A DNA stretch of 64,000 nucleotides from assembly GCA_963824105.1 (NCBI GenBank), contig CAWGNN010000007.1:167332-231331 (forward strand), written 5' to 3'. The DNA is from CAWDVB01 sp963824105. GTDB taxonomy: Bacteria > Actinomycetota > Actinomycetes > Propionibacteriales > Nocardioidaceae. Of the stretch, positions 26,627-35,481 are shown piece after piece (within the stretch, counting starts at the first letter, position 1; the number at the start of each line of letters is the position of its first letter). A program made the position numbers and the translations under genes. The notes beneath the pieces are model-generated. The model was not told the origin of the DNA, searched no databases, and was given only the letters and a program-made list of their open reading frames with translations.

Positions 26627-28227
26627 TGAAGGACAACATCTCGCGCAACCTGGACAGGGCGCAGCAGACATTCAGCGGGTTCACCGCCGGGCAGAAGTTC
26701 GTCGCCGTCATCGGCACCGGCGCACTGCTCCTCGCCGGGTTCCTCGTCTACCAGTGGGCCGCCAAGCCGACGTACGCGCCGCTGTTCAGCAACGTGGCGG
26801 CATCGGACGCCTCGGCCATCACCGACGAGCTGAACGCCGAGGGCGTCCCGTACCAGCTGGTCAACGGGGGCTCGACGATCCTGGTCCCGAAGAACGAGCT
26901 CTACCAGGCGCGGATCAACCTGTCCGGCAAGGGCCTGCCGGCCAACAGCTCCAGCGGCTACTCGATCCTCGACAACCAGAGCCTGTCCACCTCCCAGTTC
27001 CAGGAGCAGACCGACTTCAAGCGCGCGATGGAGGGTGAGCTCGACAACACCATCGAGGCGATCGACGGGGTGCAGACGGCCGTCGTCCACCTGGCCATCC
27101 CGCAGAAGCAGGCCTTCACCAGCCAGCAGGACCCGACGACGGCGTCGGTCCTCGTCGAGACCGCGAACGGCGTGACGCTGAACGCCAGTCAGGTGCGCGC
27201 CATCGTGAACCTGGTGGCCTCCAGCATCGACGGGCTGTCACCGGAGAACGTGACCGTCGCCGACTCCAAGGGCAACGTGCTCTCCTCTCCCGGGAACTCA
27301 CCGGGGGCGGCAGCGGCCACCCAGGACCAGCAGGTGACCTCCTTCGAGGACAACATGAGCTCCGACATCCAGCGGATGCTGGATCGGGTCGTCGGACCGG
27401 GCAACTCCGCGGTCCAGGTCACGGCGGACTTGAGCTTCGACCAGACCAAGACCGAGACGACCAGGTACTTCGACAACCCCAGCGTGGCGCCGCTGTCGTC
27501 CTCCACGCAGAGCGAGACCTACAAGGGGCCGGCGAGCAGCTCCGCGATCGGAGGAGTGGTCGGCCCCAGCGGCCAGATGGGCTCCACCACGACGACGTCC
27601 AACGGCAAGGTCGACTACCAGAAGTCCTCGACCGTCGTCGACAACGCCGTCACCAAGGAGATCGAGACCAAGGTGGCCGCACCCGGCGCCGTGAACTCGG
27701 TGCACATCGGCATCGTGCTGGACTCGGCGAGCCTCAACGGCATCGACCCGGCGAGCGTCCAGGCCCTGGTGACCTCCGCGGTGGGCGTCAGCGCCGATCG
27801 GGGCGACACCGTCGAGGTGACGGCGATGCCCTTCAACCGCACGACCGAGCAGGCCACGACCGCCGAGCTCAACGCCGCTCACAGTGCCCAGCAGCAGGCG
27901 CAGTGGTTCTCCTACGCCAAGCAGGGCGGTCTGATCCTGCTGGTCGTGATGATGCTGCTGCTCGCCTGGCTGCAGGCTCGCCGGGGCAACAAGAAGCGTG
28001 AGCAGGCCACGTCGTACATGGTGGATCAGCTGCGCCAGGAGGCCGCCGAGCGGGCCGCGGCCCACCAGGCGATGGAGGCACATCACGCTGCCATGGCCGC
28101 GATCGAGGCCCAGGCCCCGGACCACAACGCCACCAAGGAGATGCGCGACGAGATCGCGTCCCTGATCGACCGGCAGCCCGAGGACGTCGCCTCGCTGCTG
28201 CGTGGCTGGCTGGTGGAGAAGAGCTGA
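26626..28227 (+). CDS. fliF: Flagellar MS-ring protein FliF
   Basis: 533 aa. Transmembrane helices lie at about residues 25-44 and 433-450. Between them are the YscJ-like ring domains (LFSNVAASDASAITDELNAE, EGVPYQLVNGGSTILVP, ARINLSGKGLP, FQEQTDFKRAMEGELDNTIE). The C-terminal cytoplasmic tail (IASLIDRQPEDVASLLRGWL) binds FliG. Confidence 0.95.
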   Translation: MKDNISRNLDRAQQTFSGFTAGQKFVAVIGTGALLLAGFLVYQWAAKPTYAPLFSNVAASDASAITDELNAEGVPYQLVNGGSTILVPKNELYQARINLSGKGLPANSSSGYSILDNQSLSTSQFQEQTDFKRAMEGELDNTIEAIDGVQTAVVHLAIPQKQAFTSQQDPTTASVLVETANGVTLNASQVRAIVNLVASSIDGLSPENVTVADSKGNVLSSPGNSPGAAAATQDQQVTSFEDNMSSDIQRMLDRVVGPGNSAVQVTADLSFDQTKTETTRYFDNPSVAPLSSSTQSETYKGPASSSAIGGVVGPSGQMGSTTTTSNGKVDYQKSSTVVDNAVTKEIETKVAAPGAVNSVHIGIVLDSASLNGIDPASVQALVTSAVGVSADRGDTVEVTAMPFNRTTEQATTAELNAAHSAQQQAQWFSYAKQGGLILLVVMMLLLAWLQARRGNKKREQATSYMVDQLRQEAAERAAAHQAMEAHHAAMAAIEAQAPDHNATKEMRDEIASLIDRQPEDVASLLRGWLVEKS

Positions 28228-29240
28228 TGAGCGCCACCCTCACCACCGCCGGCATCCGCAAGGCGGCCGTTCTCCTGATCCAGATGGGCAAGGAGAAGGC
28301 GTCCTTGGTGATGAGTCACCTCTCGGACTCCGAGGTGGAGGCGGTCAGTGCCGAGATCGCCAAGCTCGACGCCGTCACCGCCGCGGAGACCGAGACGGTC
28401 CTCTCGGAGTTCCGCGACATGATGACCGCCAGGGCGCACATCGCCCAGGGCGGCCTCGACTTCGCCCAGTCCCTGCTGGAGCAGTCGCTCGGAGAGGACC
28501 GCGCCAAGTCGATCATGGACCGGCTCAACGCCGCCGCCGTGCACATGCCGTTCCAGTTCCTCCACCGCGCCGACCCCGCCCAGCTGCGCAGCTTCATCGC
28601 CGACGAGCACCCCCAGGTGATCGCCCTGGTCCTGGCCCACATGACCCCGGACAAGGCCTCGCTGCTCCTGTCCGGTCTGCCGCCGGAGCAGCAGTCGGCC
28701 GTGGCCCACCGGATCGCGGTGATGGACCGGACATCGCCCGACATCGTCCGCAACGTGGAGGCGATCTTGGAGCGCAAGCTCTCGACGATGCTGCAGCCCG
28801 CCGAGATGTCGCGAGTCGGCGGGGTCGACCCGCTGGTCAACATCATCAACCGGTCCGACCGGGCCACCGAGCGGCAGATCGTCGAGGGCCTGGAGACTCT
28901 CGACCCCGAGCTGGCCGACGAGGTCAAGAGCCGGATGTTCATGTTCGAGGACATCGTCACCCTCGACGACAAGTCGGTGCAGCTGGTCCTGCGCCAGGTC
29001 GAGAGCGGCGACCTCTCGGTCGCACTCAAGGGCGTCAACGACGCGGTCCGCGACAAGATCACCGGCAACCTGTCGTCCCGCGCCGCCGACAACCTCCTCG
29101 AGGAGGTGGAGCTCCTCGGTGCCGTCCGCCTGCGCCAGGTCGAAGAGGCTCAGCAGGCCATCATCCGCGTGATCCGCCAGCTCGAGGAGCAGGGGCAGAT
29201 CACGGTCCGAAGAGGCAGCGATGAAGAGTTCGTCATCTGA
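28227..29240 (+). CDS. fliG: Flagellar motor switch protein FliG
   Basis: 337 aa. The N-terminal domain binds FliF. The middle domain carries EHPQVIALVLAHMTPDKASL. The C-terminal torque helix region SRMFMFEDIVTLDDKSVQLV has charged residues like those facing MotA, and AQQAIIRVIRQLEEQGQITV is at the end. It overlaps fliF by one base and fliH by 20 bp. Confidence 0.95.
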   Translation: MSATLTTAGIRKAAVLLIQMGKEKASLVMSHLSDSEVEAVSAEIAKLDAVTAAETETVLSEFRDMMTARAHIAQGGLDFAQSLLEQSLGEDRAKSIMDRLNAAAVHMPFQFLHRADPAQLRSFIADEHPQVIALVLAHMTPDKASLLLSGLPPEQQSAVAHRIAVMDRTSPDIVRNVEAILERKLSTMLQPAEMSRVGGVDPLVNIINRSDRATERQIVEGLETLDPELADEVKSRMFMFEDIVTLDDKSVQLVLRQVESGDLSVALKGVNDAVRDKITGNLSSRAADNLLEEVELLGAVRLRQVEEAQQAIIRVIRQLEEQGQITVRRGSDEEFVI

Positions 29241-29895
29241 GGACGTGCGGCCCGCCCCGTTCGGGGGCGAGCTGCGCACCGGCACCTGGACCCGGCTCGG
29301 CGACAGCGCCGTGCTTGGTGACCGCGTGACCGAGCAGATGCTCACCGGCATCGCCGAGCGGGCCCGCTCGGCCGCTCAGGCGCAGGGCTACGCAACCGGG
29401 TGGGCCGAGGGCCGCCAGGCAGCCGACCGAAGGGCGCGTGCCGAGCTGGCCGAGCTCACCGCGGAGCACGAGCGCCGCGACGCCGAACGACAGTCCGAGC
29501 ACGAGGCCGCGATGGAGGCTCTGCGAGTCGCCGTCGATCGCGTCCGGGCGGTGACCTCGATGCTCGCTTCGAAGATCGAGCGTCAGGCCACCGGTCTGGC
29601 GTTCCAGCTCACCGAGACGATCCTCGGGCGTGAGCTTGCGCTCGCCGGCGACCCCGGAGCCGACGCCGTCCGGCGCGCGCTGCAGCTCCTTCCGGGCGAG
29701 GGCCTGGTCACGGTGCGGATGAACCCCGAGGACGTTCGTTCCGCCGACCTCGAAGCACTGGCCGCCCAGGACGTCAGCGTGGTCGCCGACCCCTCGCTCG
29801 CGCGGGCCGACGTCGTGGTGACCGCAGACGACCATGTGGTGGACGGCAGGGTGGATGCAGCGCTGGATCGAGTCCGGGAGGTGCTCGGGCTATGA
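29221..29895 (+). CDS. fliH: Flagellar export regulator FliH
   Basis: 224 aa. A Gly-x-x-x-Gly/Ala-rich stretch (AQAQGYATGWAEGRQAADRR) leads into a long charged coiled coil (about 65-105), then a C-terminal V-ATPase E-like domain (SKIERQATGLAFQLTETILG). FliH holds the FliI ATPase near the export gate. The start lies inside fliG (20-bp overlap). Confidence 0.88.
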   Translation: MKSSSSEDVRPAPFGGELRTGTWTRLGDSAVLGDRVTEQMLTGIAERARSAAQAQGYATGWAEGRQAADRRARAELAELTAEHERRDAERQSEHEAAMEALRVAVDRVRAVTSMLASKIERQATGLAFQLTETILGRELALAGDPGADAVRRALQLLPGEGLVTVRMNPEDVRSADLEALAAQDVSVVADPSLARADVVVTADDHVVDGRVDAALDRVREVLGL

Positions 29896-31199
29896 GCACC
29901 GTCTTCGCACCCGAGCTGGTCACGGCCGCGCTCGACGCGGCGCGTCCGCAACGACTCGGCCGGGTCGCCGAGCTCGTCGGCCTCCACGTCCTCGTGACCG
30001 GGGTCGATGCCGCGGTCGGGGACCTGGTGGAGATCCAGGGCACGCGCCCGGTGCTGGCCGAAGTCGCCGCCGGAGGACCGAAGGGACTGATCTGCCTGCC
30101 GATGACCGGAACCACCGGGCTGCGGGTCGGCCAGCAGGTCCGGCCCACGGGGGCACCGCTCACGGTGCCGGTCGGCACGGCTCTGCTGGGCCGGGTGCTG
30201 GACGGGCTGGGGCGTCCGATCGACGGCGGGTCCAGCATCGACCATCTCCCCCGGGTGTCGGTGCAGAACGCCGCACCCGATGCGATGACCAGAACGCGGA
30301 TCACCGAGCAGCTCGGGCTCGGCGTGCGCGCCCTCGATTCGCTGGTTCCCTGCGGCCGCGGTCAGCGGATCGGGATCATGGCCGGCTCGGGTGTCGGAAA
30401 GTCGAGCCTGCTGTCGATGATCGCCCGAGGCACCGAGGCCAAGGTCTCCGTCGTCGCCCTGATCGGCGAGCGAGGTCGTGAGGTCCGCGAGTTCATCGAG
30501 GGCGATCTCGGGCCGGAGGGTCTTGCCCGGTCGGTGGTGGTGGTCGCCACGTCCGACGCACCCCCGGTGGAGCGACTGCGAGCGGCCTTCGTCGCCACTC
30601 GCATCGCCGAGTCATTCCGGGACCAGGGCGAGGACGTCGTGCTGATGATGGACAGCCTGACGCGCATCGCGATGGCGCAGCGGGAGGTCGGGTTGGCAGC
30701 GGGCGAGCCTCCGGCCACCCGCGGCTATCCACCGAGCGTCTTCGCCCTGTTGCCTCAGCTCCTCGAACGCGCCGGCGCGTCAGCAGACGGGAGCATCACC
30801 GGTCTGTACACCGTCCTGGTCGAGGGTGACGACCTGCAGGACCCGGTCGCCGACACCGCCCGGTCCATCCTGGACGGCCACGTGGTCCTGTCCCGCCGGC
30901 TGGCAACCGCGGGTCACTTCCCCAGCATCGACGTTCTCGAGTCGGTGAGCCGGGTCAGCGGCTCGGTCACCTCCCCCGAGCAGCAGTCGAAGGCCATCCA
31001 GCTCCGGCGGCTCCTGGCTGCGCACCGGGACGTCCGCGAGCTGGTCGAGATCGGTGCCTACGTCGCCGGAGCCGACGCGGACGCGGACACGGCGCTCGCC
31101 AGGATGCCGCAGATCAACAGCTTCCTGCGGCAGTCCCTGCACGAGAGCGCCGAGCTCCCTGACACCTGGTCGGCACTCCACGAGCTGGTGGCGTCATGA
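29892..31199 (+). CDS. fliI: Flagellum-specific ATPase FliI
   Basis: 435 aa, F1-beta-like. Walker A GSGVGKS at 165-171, ALIGERGREVREFIE, Walker B-like DVVLMMDSLTRIAMAQREVG, PATRGYPPSVFALLPQLLER and YTVLVEGDDLQDPVADTARS are all intact. It powers substrate unfolding at the flagellar type III apparatus. 4-bp overlaps with fliH and fliJ. Confidence 0.96.
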   Translation: MSTVFAPELVTAALDAARPQRLGRVAELVGLHVLVTGVDAAVGDLVEIQGTRPVLAEVAAGGPKGLICLPMTGTTGLRVGQQVRPTGAPLTVPVGTALLGRVLDGLGRPIDGGSSIDHLPRVSVQNAAPDAMTRTRITEQLGLGVRALDSLVPCGRGQRIGIMAGSGVGKSSLLSMIARGTEAKVSVVALIGERGREVREFIEGDLGPEGLARSVVVVATSDAPPVERLRAAFVATRIAESFRDQGEDVVLMMDSLTRIAMAQREVGLAAGEPPATRGYPPSVFALLPQLLERAGASADGSITGLYTVLVEGDDLQDPVADTARSILDGHVVLSRRLATAGHFPSIDVLESVSRVSGSVTSPEQQSKAIQLRRLLAAHRDVRELVEIGAYVAGADADADTALARMPQINSFLRQSLHESAELPDTWSALHELVAS

Positions 31200-31630
31200 G
31201 CCAGGACCGAGGAGTCGCCGCCGTCGCGCGCGTGCGCGGAGTCGAGGAGAAGAGCAGCAGGGTCCTGCTGGAGCAAGCCCTGCGGGTGGTGAAGGAGTAC
31301 GAGGTCGAGCTGCACACCCGCGAGGAGCTGATCCGCGCGACCGCGCCCTTCCACGCGGGGACCGCCGCGGACTTCGTCCACTCGTGCACGGCCCTGGGGT
31401 ACATGGCCCAGAGTGCCCAGGAGGCTGCCCAGCGGCTCGAGGCGAGCAAGCTCGCGGCGGCAGAGGCACACCGCACCTGGCTGGTGCACAAGACGCGGCT
31501 CCGGGCCGTGGAGCTGCTGCTCGAACGGCGGGCGCAGCGCCGGCGCGAGGAGCGCGACCGTCGCGAGCGTGCCGAGCTCGACGACGTGGCGAGCCAGAAC
31601 TGGCAGCGGCGGCAGGAGGCCGGCCGATGA
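31196..31630 (+). CDS. fliJ: FliJ-like flagellar export stalk protein
   Basis: 144 aa, almost wholly helical and highly charged, ending in an Arg/Glu-rich coiled coil (LLLERRAQRRREERDRRERA). FliJ is a coiled-coil rotor-like protein in the FliI ring. Identity rests on length, predicted coiled coil and position directly after fliI. Confidence 0.8.
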   Translation: MSQDRGVAAVARVRGVEEKSSRVLLEQALRVVKEYEVELHTREELIRATAPFHAGTAADFVHSCTALGYMAQSAQEAAQRLEASKLAAAEAHRTWLVHKTRLRAVELLLERRAQRRREERDRRERAELDDVASQNWQRRQEAGR

Positions 31631-32274
31631 GCATCTCCGACGTCACCGCACGCATCAACCAGATCCAGGAGCAGTTCTGCCCGCCGGCTCCCACGACCAC
31701 TCCTGCGGGCGCGGCCGCCTTCGCCGCCCAGCTACAAGCCGCCGGCGGCGTCCAGTCGGCCCGCATGCCGCAGGCGACCGGCTTGCGGTCGCTGTCGGCC
31801 GGGATCACCGGGCACTCCGTGGTGACCGATGCTCGCAAGTACCTCGGCATCCCCTACCTGTGGGGCGGGACCGACCCGAGCAAGGGTCTGGACTGTTCCG
31901 GTCTGGTCCAGCTCGTCTACCACGACCTCGGCTACAGCCTCCCGCGTGGCGCCGCGGACCAGGCGAGGCAGGGACAGCCGGTCGCACGGCTGGCGGACGC
32001 CCGACCGGGGGACCTGCTCGCCTTCGGCAGCCCGGTGCACCACATCGCGATCTACATCGGGAACGGCAAGGTGATCGAGGCTCCGCACACCGGCGCGAAC
32101 GTCCGAGTGAGTGACGTCTACGAGACTCCCACCGCGATCCGCCGGATCATCCCCGCCGTCTCCGCCGCGAGCTCCTCGAACAGCCTGTCCCTGCTGTTGC
32201 AGCGCGCCCAGTCGGGGCTCCCGCTGAGCTCAGCTCAACTGTCCGCCCTACGCGCCGATCTGGAGTCCCGATGA
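31627..32274 (+). CDS. NlpC/P60 peptidoglycan hydrolase in the flagellar operon
   Basis: 215 aa. Residues about 64-170 form an NlpC/P60 cysteine peptidase: catalytic Cys90 in KGLDCSGLVQLVYHDLGY, His138 or His139 in PVHHIAIYIGNG, and a third polar residue near His154. It would cleave peptidoglycan stem peptides, presumably to let the rod through the wall, as the FlgJ muramidase does in proteobacteria. There is no Sec signal peptide; the Ala/Gln-rich N-terminus (MSISDVTARINQIQEQF) may be a flagellar export signal. Coupled to fliJ and fliK by ATGA overlaps. Confidence 0.85.
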   Translation: MSISDVTARINQIQEQFCPPAPTTTPAGAAAFAAQLQAAGGVQSARMPQATGLRSLSAGITGHSVVTDARKYLGIPYLWGGTDPSKGLDCSGLVQLVYHDLGYSLPRGAADQARQGQPVARLADARPGDLLAFGSPVHHIAIYIGNGKVIEAPHTGANVRVSDVYETPTAIRRIIPAVSAASSSNSLSLLLQRAQSGLPLSSAQLSALRADLESR

Positions 32275-33650
32275 CCGTCTCACCGATCTCTCCCGCGCCC
32301 ACAACTCCTTCCGAGGCCATCGAGGCACCGGGCAGCGGTCTCGATGCGGAGTTCGCCGCTTTCATGGGTCTGAGCGCGGGCCCCCAGGCAAGTGCCCAGG
32401 GCGGGGCCCAGGGCGACACCCAGGGCGCGAAGTGCGTCGCCGTCGCGCACCCGGCCAAGGAGCAGGCAGCTCAGAAGCAGGGGGACAAGAAGCAGGCGCA
32501 CCCCGGGTCTGCCGGCGGCAAGGATGGGGCTGGGATCCTCAGCGCTCTCGCTGGAGCGATTGCCGCCGCTGCCGGCCCGGGCAGCACGGGCAGCTCGGGC
32601 AGCTCGGGCACCGGCAAGGCAGCAAGCGCCTCGCCACCGGGCAAGACCGGCCACGGCAAAGGTCCGGGCGTGGCTGCCAGTCACCCGGCCAGCCACGCGG
32701 CGAGCGCCGGACCCGGGGTCGCATCGGCTCCGGGTGGCGCAACCGACGGCAAGGCCACCACGTCACCGGACAAGAGCGCTGGTAAGGGCGATGCCAGGCA
32801 GGCCGCCGTCGCCGCCGTTCTCCCGGCGACAGCTCAGGCCCTCAGCGCCCGGCGATCCGACCAGGGGGCGACCCACCCCGCGCTGGCCCACCCCGCGCTG
32901 GCCGACACCGCCGCGCGGATCGACTCGGACGCGACACCGACTCCGGGGAAGCCCGGAGCCGCGCCCGCCGCCTCAGCCGCGGCCCAGGTCGCCGACGCGG
33001 TCAAGCGGGTCTCCAAGGAGCACGCCGACCGGAGCGCCGTTCGGGGCGAGGCCAGCGCTTCCCTGCCCCTGACCAACAACGCGCCCGCTGCGGGTCATGC
33101 CCTGGCTGCGGCCCACGCAACCGGCAGCAGCGCTCCGGCAACCGGCTCAGCCGCTCCGGCGTCTGCGCCGGCGCCGGTGCACAGTCCGGGGATCCCCGAT
33201 CAGGTGTTCGGCGAGGTGACCCGCCTGATCTCCCGCGGTGACGGAACCCACCGCATCACCCTGCAGCTCCACCCAGCCGACCTCGGCGACGTACGCGTGA
33301 CGTTGACCGTCAAGGACGGGGCCGTCAACGTCAGCCTCGCCGCCGGGCATCACGCCCAACATGCGCTGGCCACGGGAGCACACGAGCTGCACCGGCTGCT
33401 CCAAGCGGCCGGCGCCACCAGCGCCGACATCGTGGTGAAGGACCTTCCGGTCCAGACCCCGAGCCGGTTCGACCTGGACCCGGGAGCCGCCGGTGGCGGC
33501 CAGGGCAACGGTCACACCCCCGATCAGACCGCAGGGACGCGGTCTGGGGACACCTCAGCCAGGGATGGCACACCGACGGGGGCGAGCACGCCCCCGACTG
33601 CCAACCCAGGCACGCGCACCCGCTCGTCGGGTGTCGACGTGTCGATGTGA
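32271..33650 (+). CDS. fliK: Flagellar hook-length control protein FliK
   Basis: 459 aa. The first about 310 residues are a low-complexity Ala/Gly/Ser/Pro/Lys region, as in FliK rulers. The conserved C-terminal switch domain (HRITLQLHPADLGDVRVTLT, VSLAAGHHAQHALATGAHEL followed by HRLLQAAGA) is at about 320-390. FliK is exported and sets hook length. There are many short DNA repeats in the linker, such as two near-identical HPALAHPALA units. Confidence 0.85.
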   Translation: MTVSPISPAPTTPSEAIEAPGSGLDAEFAAFMGLSAGPQASAQGGAQGDTQGAKCVAVAHPAKEQAAQKQGDKKQAHPGSAGGKDGAGILSALAGAIAAAAGPGSTGSSGSSGTGKAASASPPGKTGHGKGPGVAASHPASHAASAGPGVASAPGGATDGKATTSPDKSAGKGDARQAAVAAVLPATAQALSARRSDQGATHPALAHPALADTAARIDSDATPTPGKPGAAPAASAAAQVADAVKRVSKEHADRSAVRGEASASLPLTNNAPAAGHALAAAHATGSSAPATGSAAPASAPAPVHSPGIPDQVFGEVTRLISRGDGTHRITLQLHPADLGDVRVTLTVKDGAVNVSLAAGHHAQHALATGAHELHRLLQAAGATSADIVVKDLPVQTPSRFDLDPGAAGGGQGNGHTPDQTAGTRSGDTSARDGTPTGASTPPTANPGTRTRSSGVDVSM

Positions 33651-33659
33651 GGAGGGAAG

Positions 33660-34085
33660 ATGTCGGTCTCTTCGACCGATGCGGTGTCCGGCGGCCTGTT
33701 CAACCAGGTCAGCCAGGCAACCCAGGCCACCCCTGACAAGAACCTGTTCCTCAAGCTGATGGTCACCCAGCTGCAGAACCAGGATCCGATGAACCCGACC
33801 GACTCCACGCAGTTCCTCTCCCAGACCGCGCAGTTCACGGCCCTGGAGAAGATGCAGAGCGTCGCCGACAAGACGTCGGAGCTGCTCTCCATCCAGATGG
33901 CCTTCGGCGCCAGCAGCCTGATCGGCCGGACGGTCGCCTACCCGGACGCCAACGGCAACAGCCTGAGTGGGGTCGTCGACAGCGTGCGGTTCGACTCGTC
34001 CGGTCCCGTCCTCAACATCGGGGGGCAGGACGTGCCTCTCACCGCCGTCACGAGCGTGACCGGTGGTAGCGCAACGACACCCTGA
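33660..34085 (+). CDS. flgD: Flagellar hook scaffolding protein FlgD
   Basis: 141 aa. FLKLMVTQLQNQDPMNPTDS followed by TQFLSQTAQFTALEKMQ is the FlgD core motif; AFGASSLIGRTVAYPD continues it. This is a short FlgD without the C-terminal FnIII/TUDOR domains. FlgD caps the growing hook. Strong GAGGAGGG ribosome-binding site. Confidence 0.92.
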   Translation: MSVSSTDAVSGGLFNQVSQATQATPDKNLFLKLMVTQLQNQDPMNPTDSTQFLSQTAQFTALEKMQSVADKTSELLSIQMAFGASSLIGRTVAYPDANGNSLSGVVDSVRFDSSGPVLNIGGQDVPLTAVTSVTGGSATTP

Positions 34086-34105
34086 GCCCCGACAACGTTC
34101 GTGAA

Positions 34106-34122
34106 CTGCCGCATCGCGGCAG
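34106..34122 (+). terminator. Small hairpin between flgD and flgE
   Basis: Perfect 7-bp stem (ctgccgc/gcggcag) with a 3-nt loop in the 73-bp gap. There is no T-tract, so it could reduce read-through or stabilise a processed 3' end rather than fully terminate. Confidence 0.35.
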
Positions 34123-34158
34123 CCTCGGCACCGACCCCCCTATCCGAGAGAAGGAACC

Positions 34159-35007
34159 ATGCTCCGCTCACTCTTCGCAGGCATCAGTGGTCTGCGCGTC
34201 AACCAGACCATGCTCGACGTCACCGGCAACAACATCGCGAACTCCAACACGATCGGCTTCAAGGGGTCCACGACGGTCTTCCAGGACACCCTGAGCCAGA
34301 TGCTGACCGGCGCCACCGCCGCCAGCGCCAACCGAGGCGGGACCAACCCGATGCAGATCGGTCTCGGCGTCCAGCTGGGCGCCATCGCGACCAACTTCAA
34401 CCAGGGCTCGGCGGAGACCACCGGGCGACCGACGGACCTGATGCTCCAGGGCGACGGCATGTTCGTGGTCCAGCGCGGCGCCGAGACGCTCTACACCCGG
34501 GCGGGATCCTTCTCGTTCGACAACACCGGCGCTCTGGTCACGCCCAGCGGCTCGAAGGTGCAGGGCTACAACCTCGACGCGACGGGCAACCCGACCGGCG
34601 GCCTCGTCGACGTCACACTCGACACCAGCCTCCTCGGCCTGGCACCGGGCGTCACCATGACGTCGTACACCATCGGCAGCGACGGCAAGCTCCGCGGCGT
34701 CTTCTCCGACGGCAGCCAGCACGATCTCAAGCAGCTGGCGATCGGGGACTTCGCCAACCCCATGGGATTGGAGAAGGTCGGGGAGACCAGCTACCGGGAG
34801 AGCGCGAACTCCGGCACCGCCCAGCTCGGCGTGGCCGGCCAGGGAACGCGCGGCACCCTCCTCGGGGGCGCGCTGGAGATGTCCAACGTCGACCTCGCGG
34901 CCGAGTTCACGAACCTGATCATCGCCCAGCGCGGCTTCCAGGCGAACTCGCGCGTGATCACCACGAGCGACCAGGTGCTCCAGACCTTGGTGGACCTCAA
35001 GCGGTGA
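34159..35007 (+). CDS. flgE: Flagellar hook protein FlgE (short form)
   Basis: 282 aa. N-terminus LFAGISGLRVNQTMLDVTGN and NNIANSNTIGFKGSTTVFQD; C-terminus MSNVDLAAEFTNLIIAQRGF followed by QANSRVITTSDQVLQTLVDL. The motif and position after flgD indicate the hook protein, but at 282 aa it is near FlgG size and lacks most of the extra hook domain. No separate flgG or flgF was seen, so distal-rod function could be shared or encoded elsewhere. Confidence 0.85.
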   Translation: MLRSLFAGISGLRVNQTMLDVTGNNIANSNTIGFKGSTTVFQDTLSQMLTGATAASANRGGTNPMQIGLGVQLGAIATNFNQGSAETTGRPTDLMLQGDGMFVVQRGAETLYTRAGSFSFDNTGALVTPSGSKVQGYNLDATGNPTGGLVDVTLDTSLLGLAPGVTMTSYTIGSDGKLRGVFSDGSQHDLKQLAIGDFANPMGLEKVGETSYRESANSGTAQLGVAGQGTRGTLLGGALEMSNVDLAAEFTNLIIAQRGFQANSRVITTSDQVLQTLVDLKR

Positions 35008-35033
35008 TCCCCCGGCCGCCCTCGGCGGCCCAG

Positions 35034-35070
35034 CCTGCGCCCCCGGAGACTCCCAGGCCGGGGGCGCAGG
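35034..35070 (+). terminator. Terminator after flgE
   Basis: Perfect 13-bp stem (cctgcgcccccgg/ccgggggcgcagg) with an 11-nt loop, 27 bp after flgE. It separates the hook gene from the promoter at 35089-35115. Confidence 0.7.
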
Positions 35071-35088
35071 TGTCTGCTGACCAAGTGC

Positions 35089-35115
35089 TCAGATCCTCGG
35101 CGCGTCAGCCGATCG
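35089..35115 (+). promoter_or_regulatory. Sigma-28-like promoter for flbD-motA-motB-fliL
   Basis: TCAG, 15 nt, GCCGATCG, immediately after the flgE terminator. Predicted start near 35122; leader about 51 nt to the flbD GTG. Confidence 0.65.
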
Positions 35116-35172
35116 GTAGGTCTGAAGGGCCATGGATGGCCCCCGCTGAGGACCAACCAAGGATGGTGCGTC

Positions 35173-35481
35173 GTGATCACCCTCACCCGACTGTCGGGCA
35201 CAGTCTTCGCACTGAACTCCGACCTCATCGAGCGCGTGGACTCCACGCCGGACACCGTGATCACCATGATCGACGGCACGAAGTACGTCGTTGTCGAGTC
35301 CCTGCGAGACGTCGTGGACGCCGTCAAGGCCTACCGCGGTGAGCTCATCGCCGCCAGCGCCCACCTCGAGACCGGCACCGGCGGCCGGGACGCGACCGAC
35401 GACCCTGTCGAGAGGGGCGAGCCCCGTCGCCTGACCGCCGTCCCCACGAGTCCGCGCCGCGGCGACCCGAGCGAGGCGTAG
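35173..35481 (+). CDS. flbD: FlbD/SwrD-family flagellar protein
   Basis: 102 aa. Residues 1-65 match the small FlbD/SwrD family (MITLTRLSGTVFALNSDLIE, DTVITMIDGTKYVVVES), which supports stator function in Bacillus. The remaining about 35 residues are charged and non-conserved. GTG start. Its TAG stop is followed at once by the motA ATG. Confidence 0.85.
   Translation: MITLTRLSGTVFALNSDLIERVDSTPDTVITMIDGTKYVVVESLRDVVDAVKAYRGELIAASAHLETGTGGRDATDDPVERGEPRRLTAVPTSPRRGDPSEA

Noticed and set aside
32271..33200. Repetitive Ala/Gly-rich DNA in fliK considered as tandem repeats of other origin.
   Set aside because: Low-complexity linkers are normal for FliK and the frame is intact.
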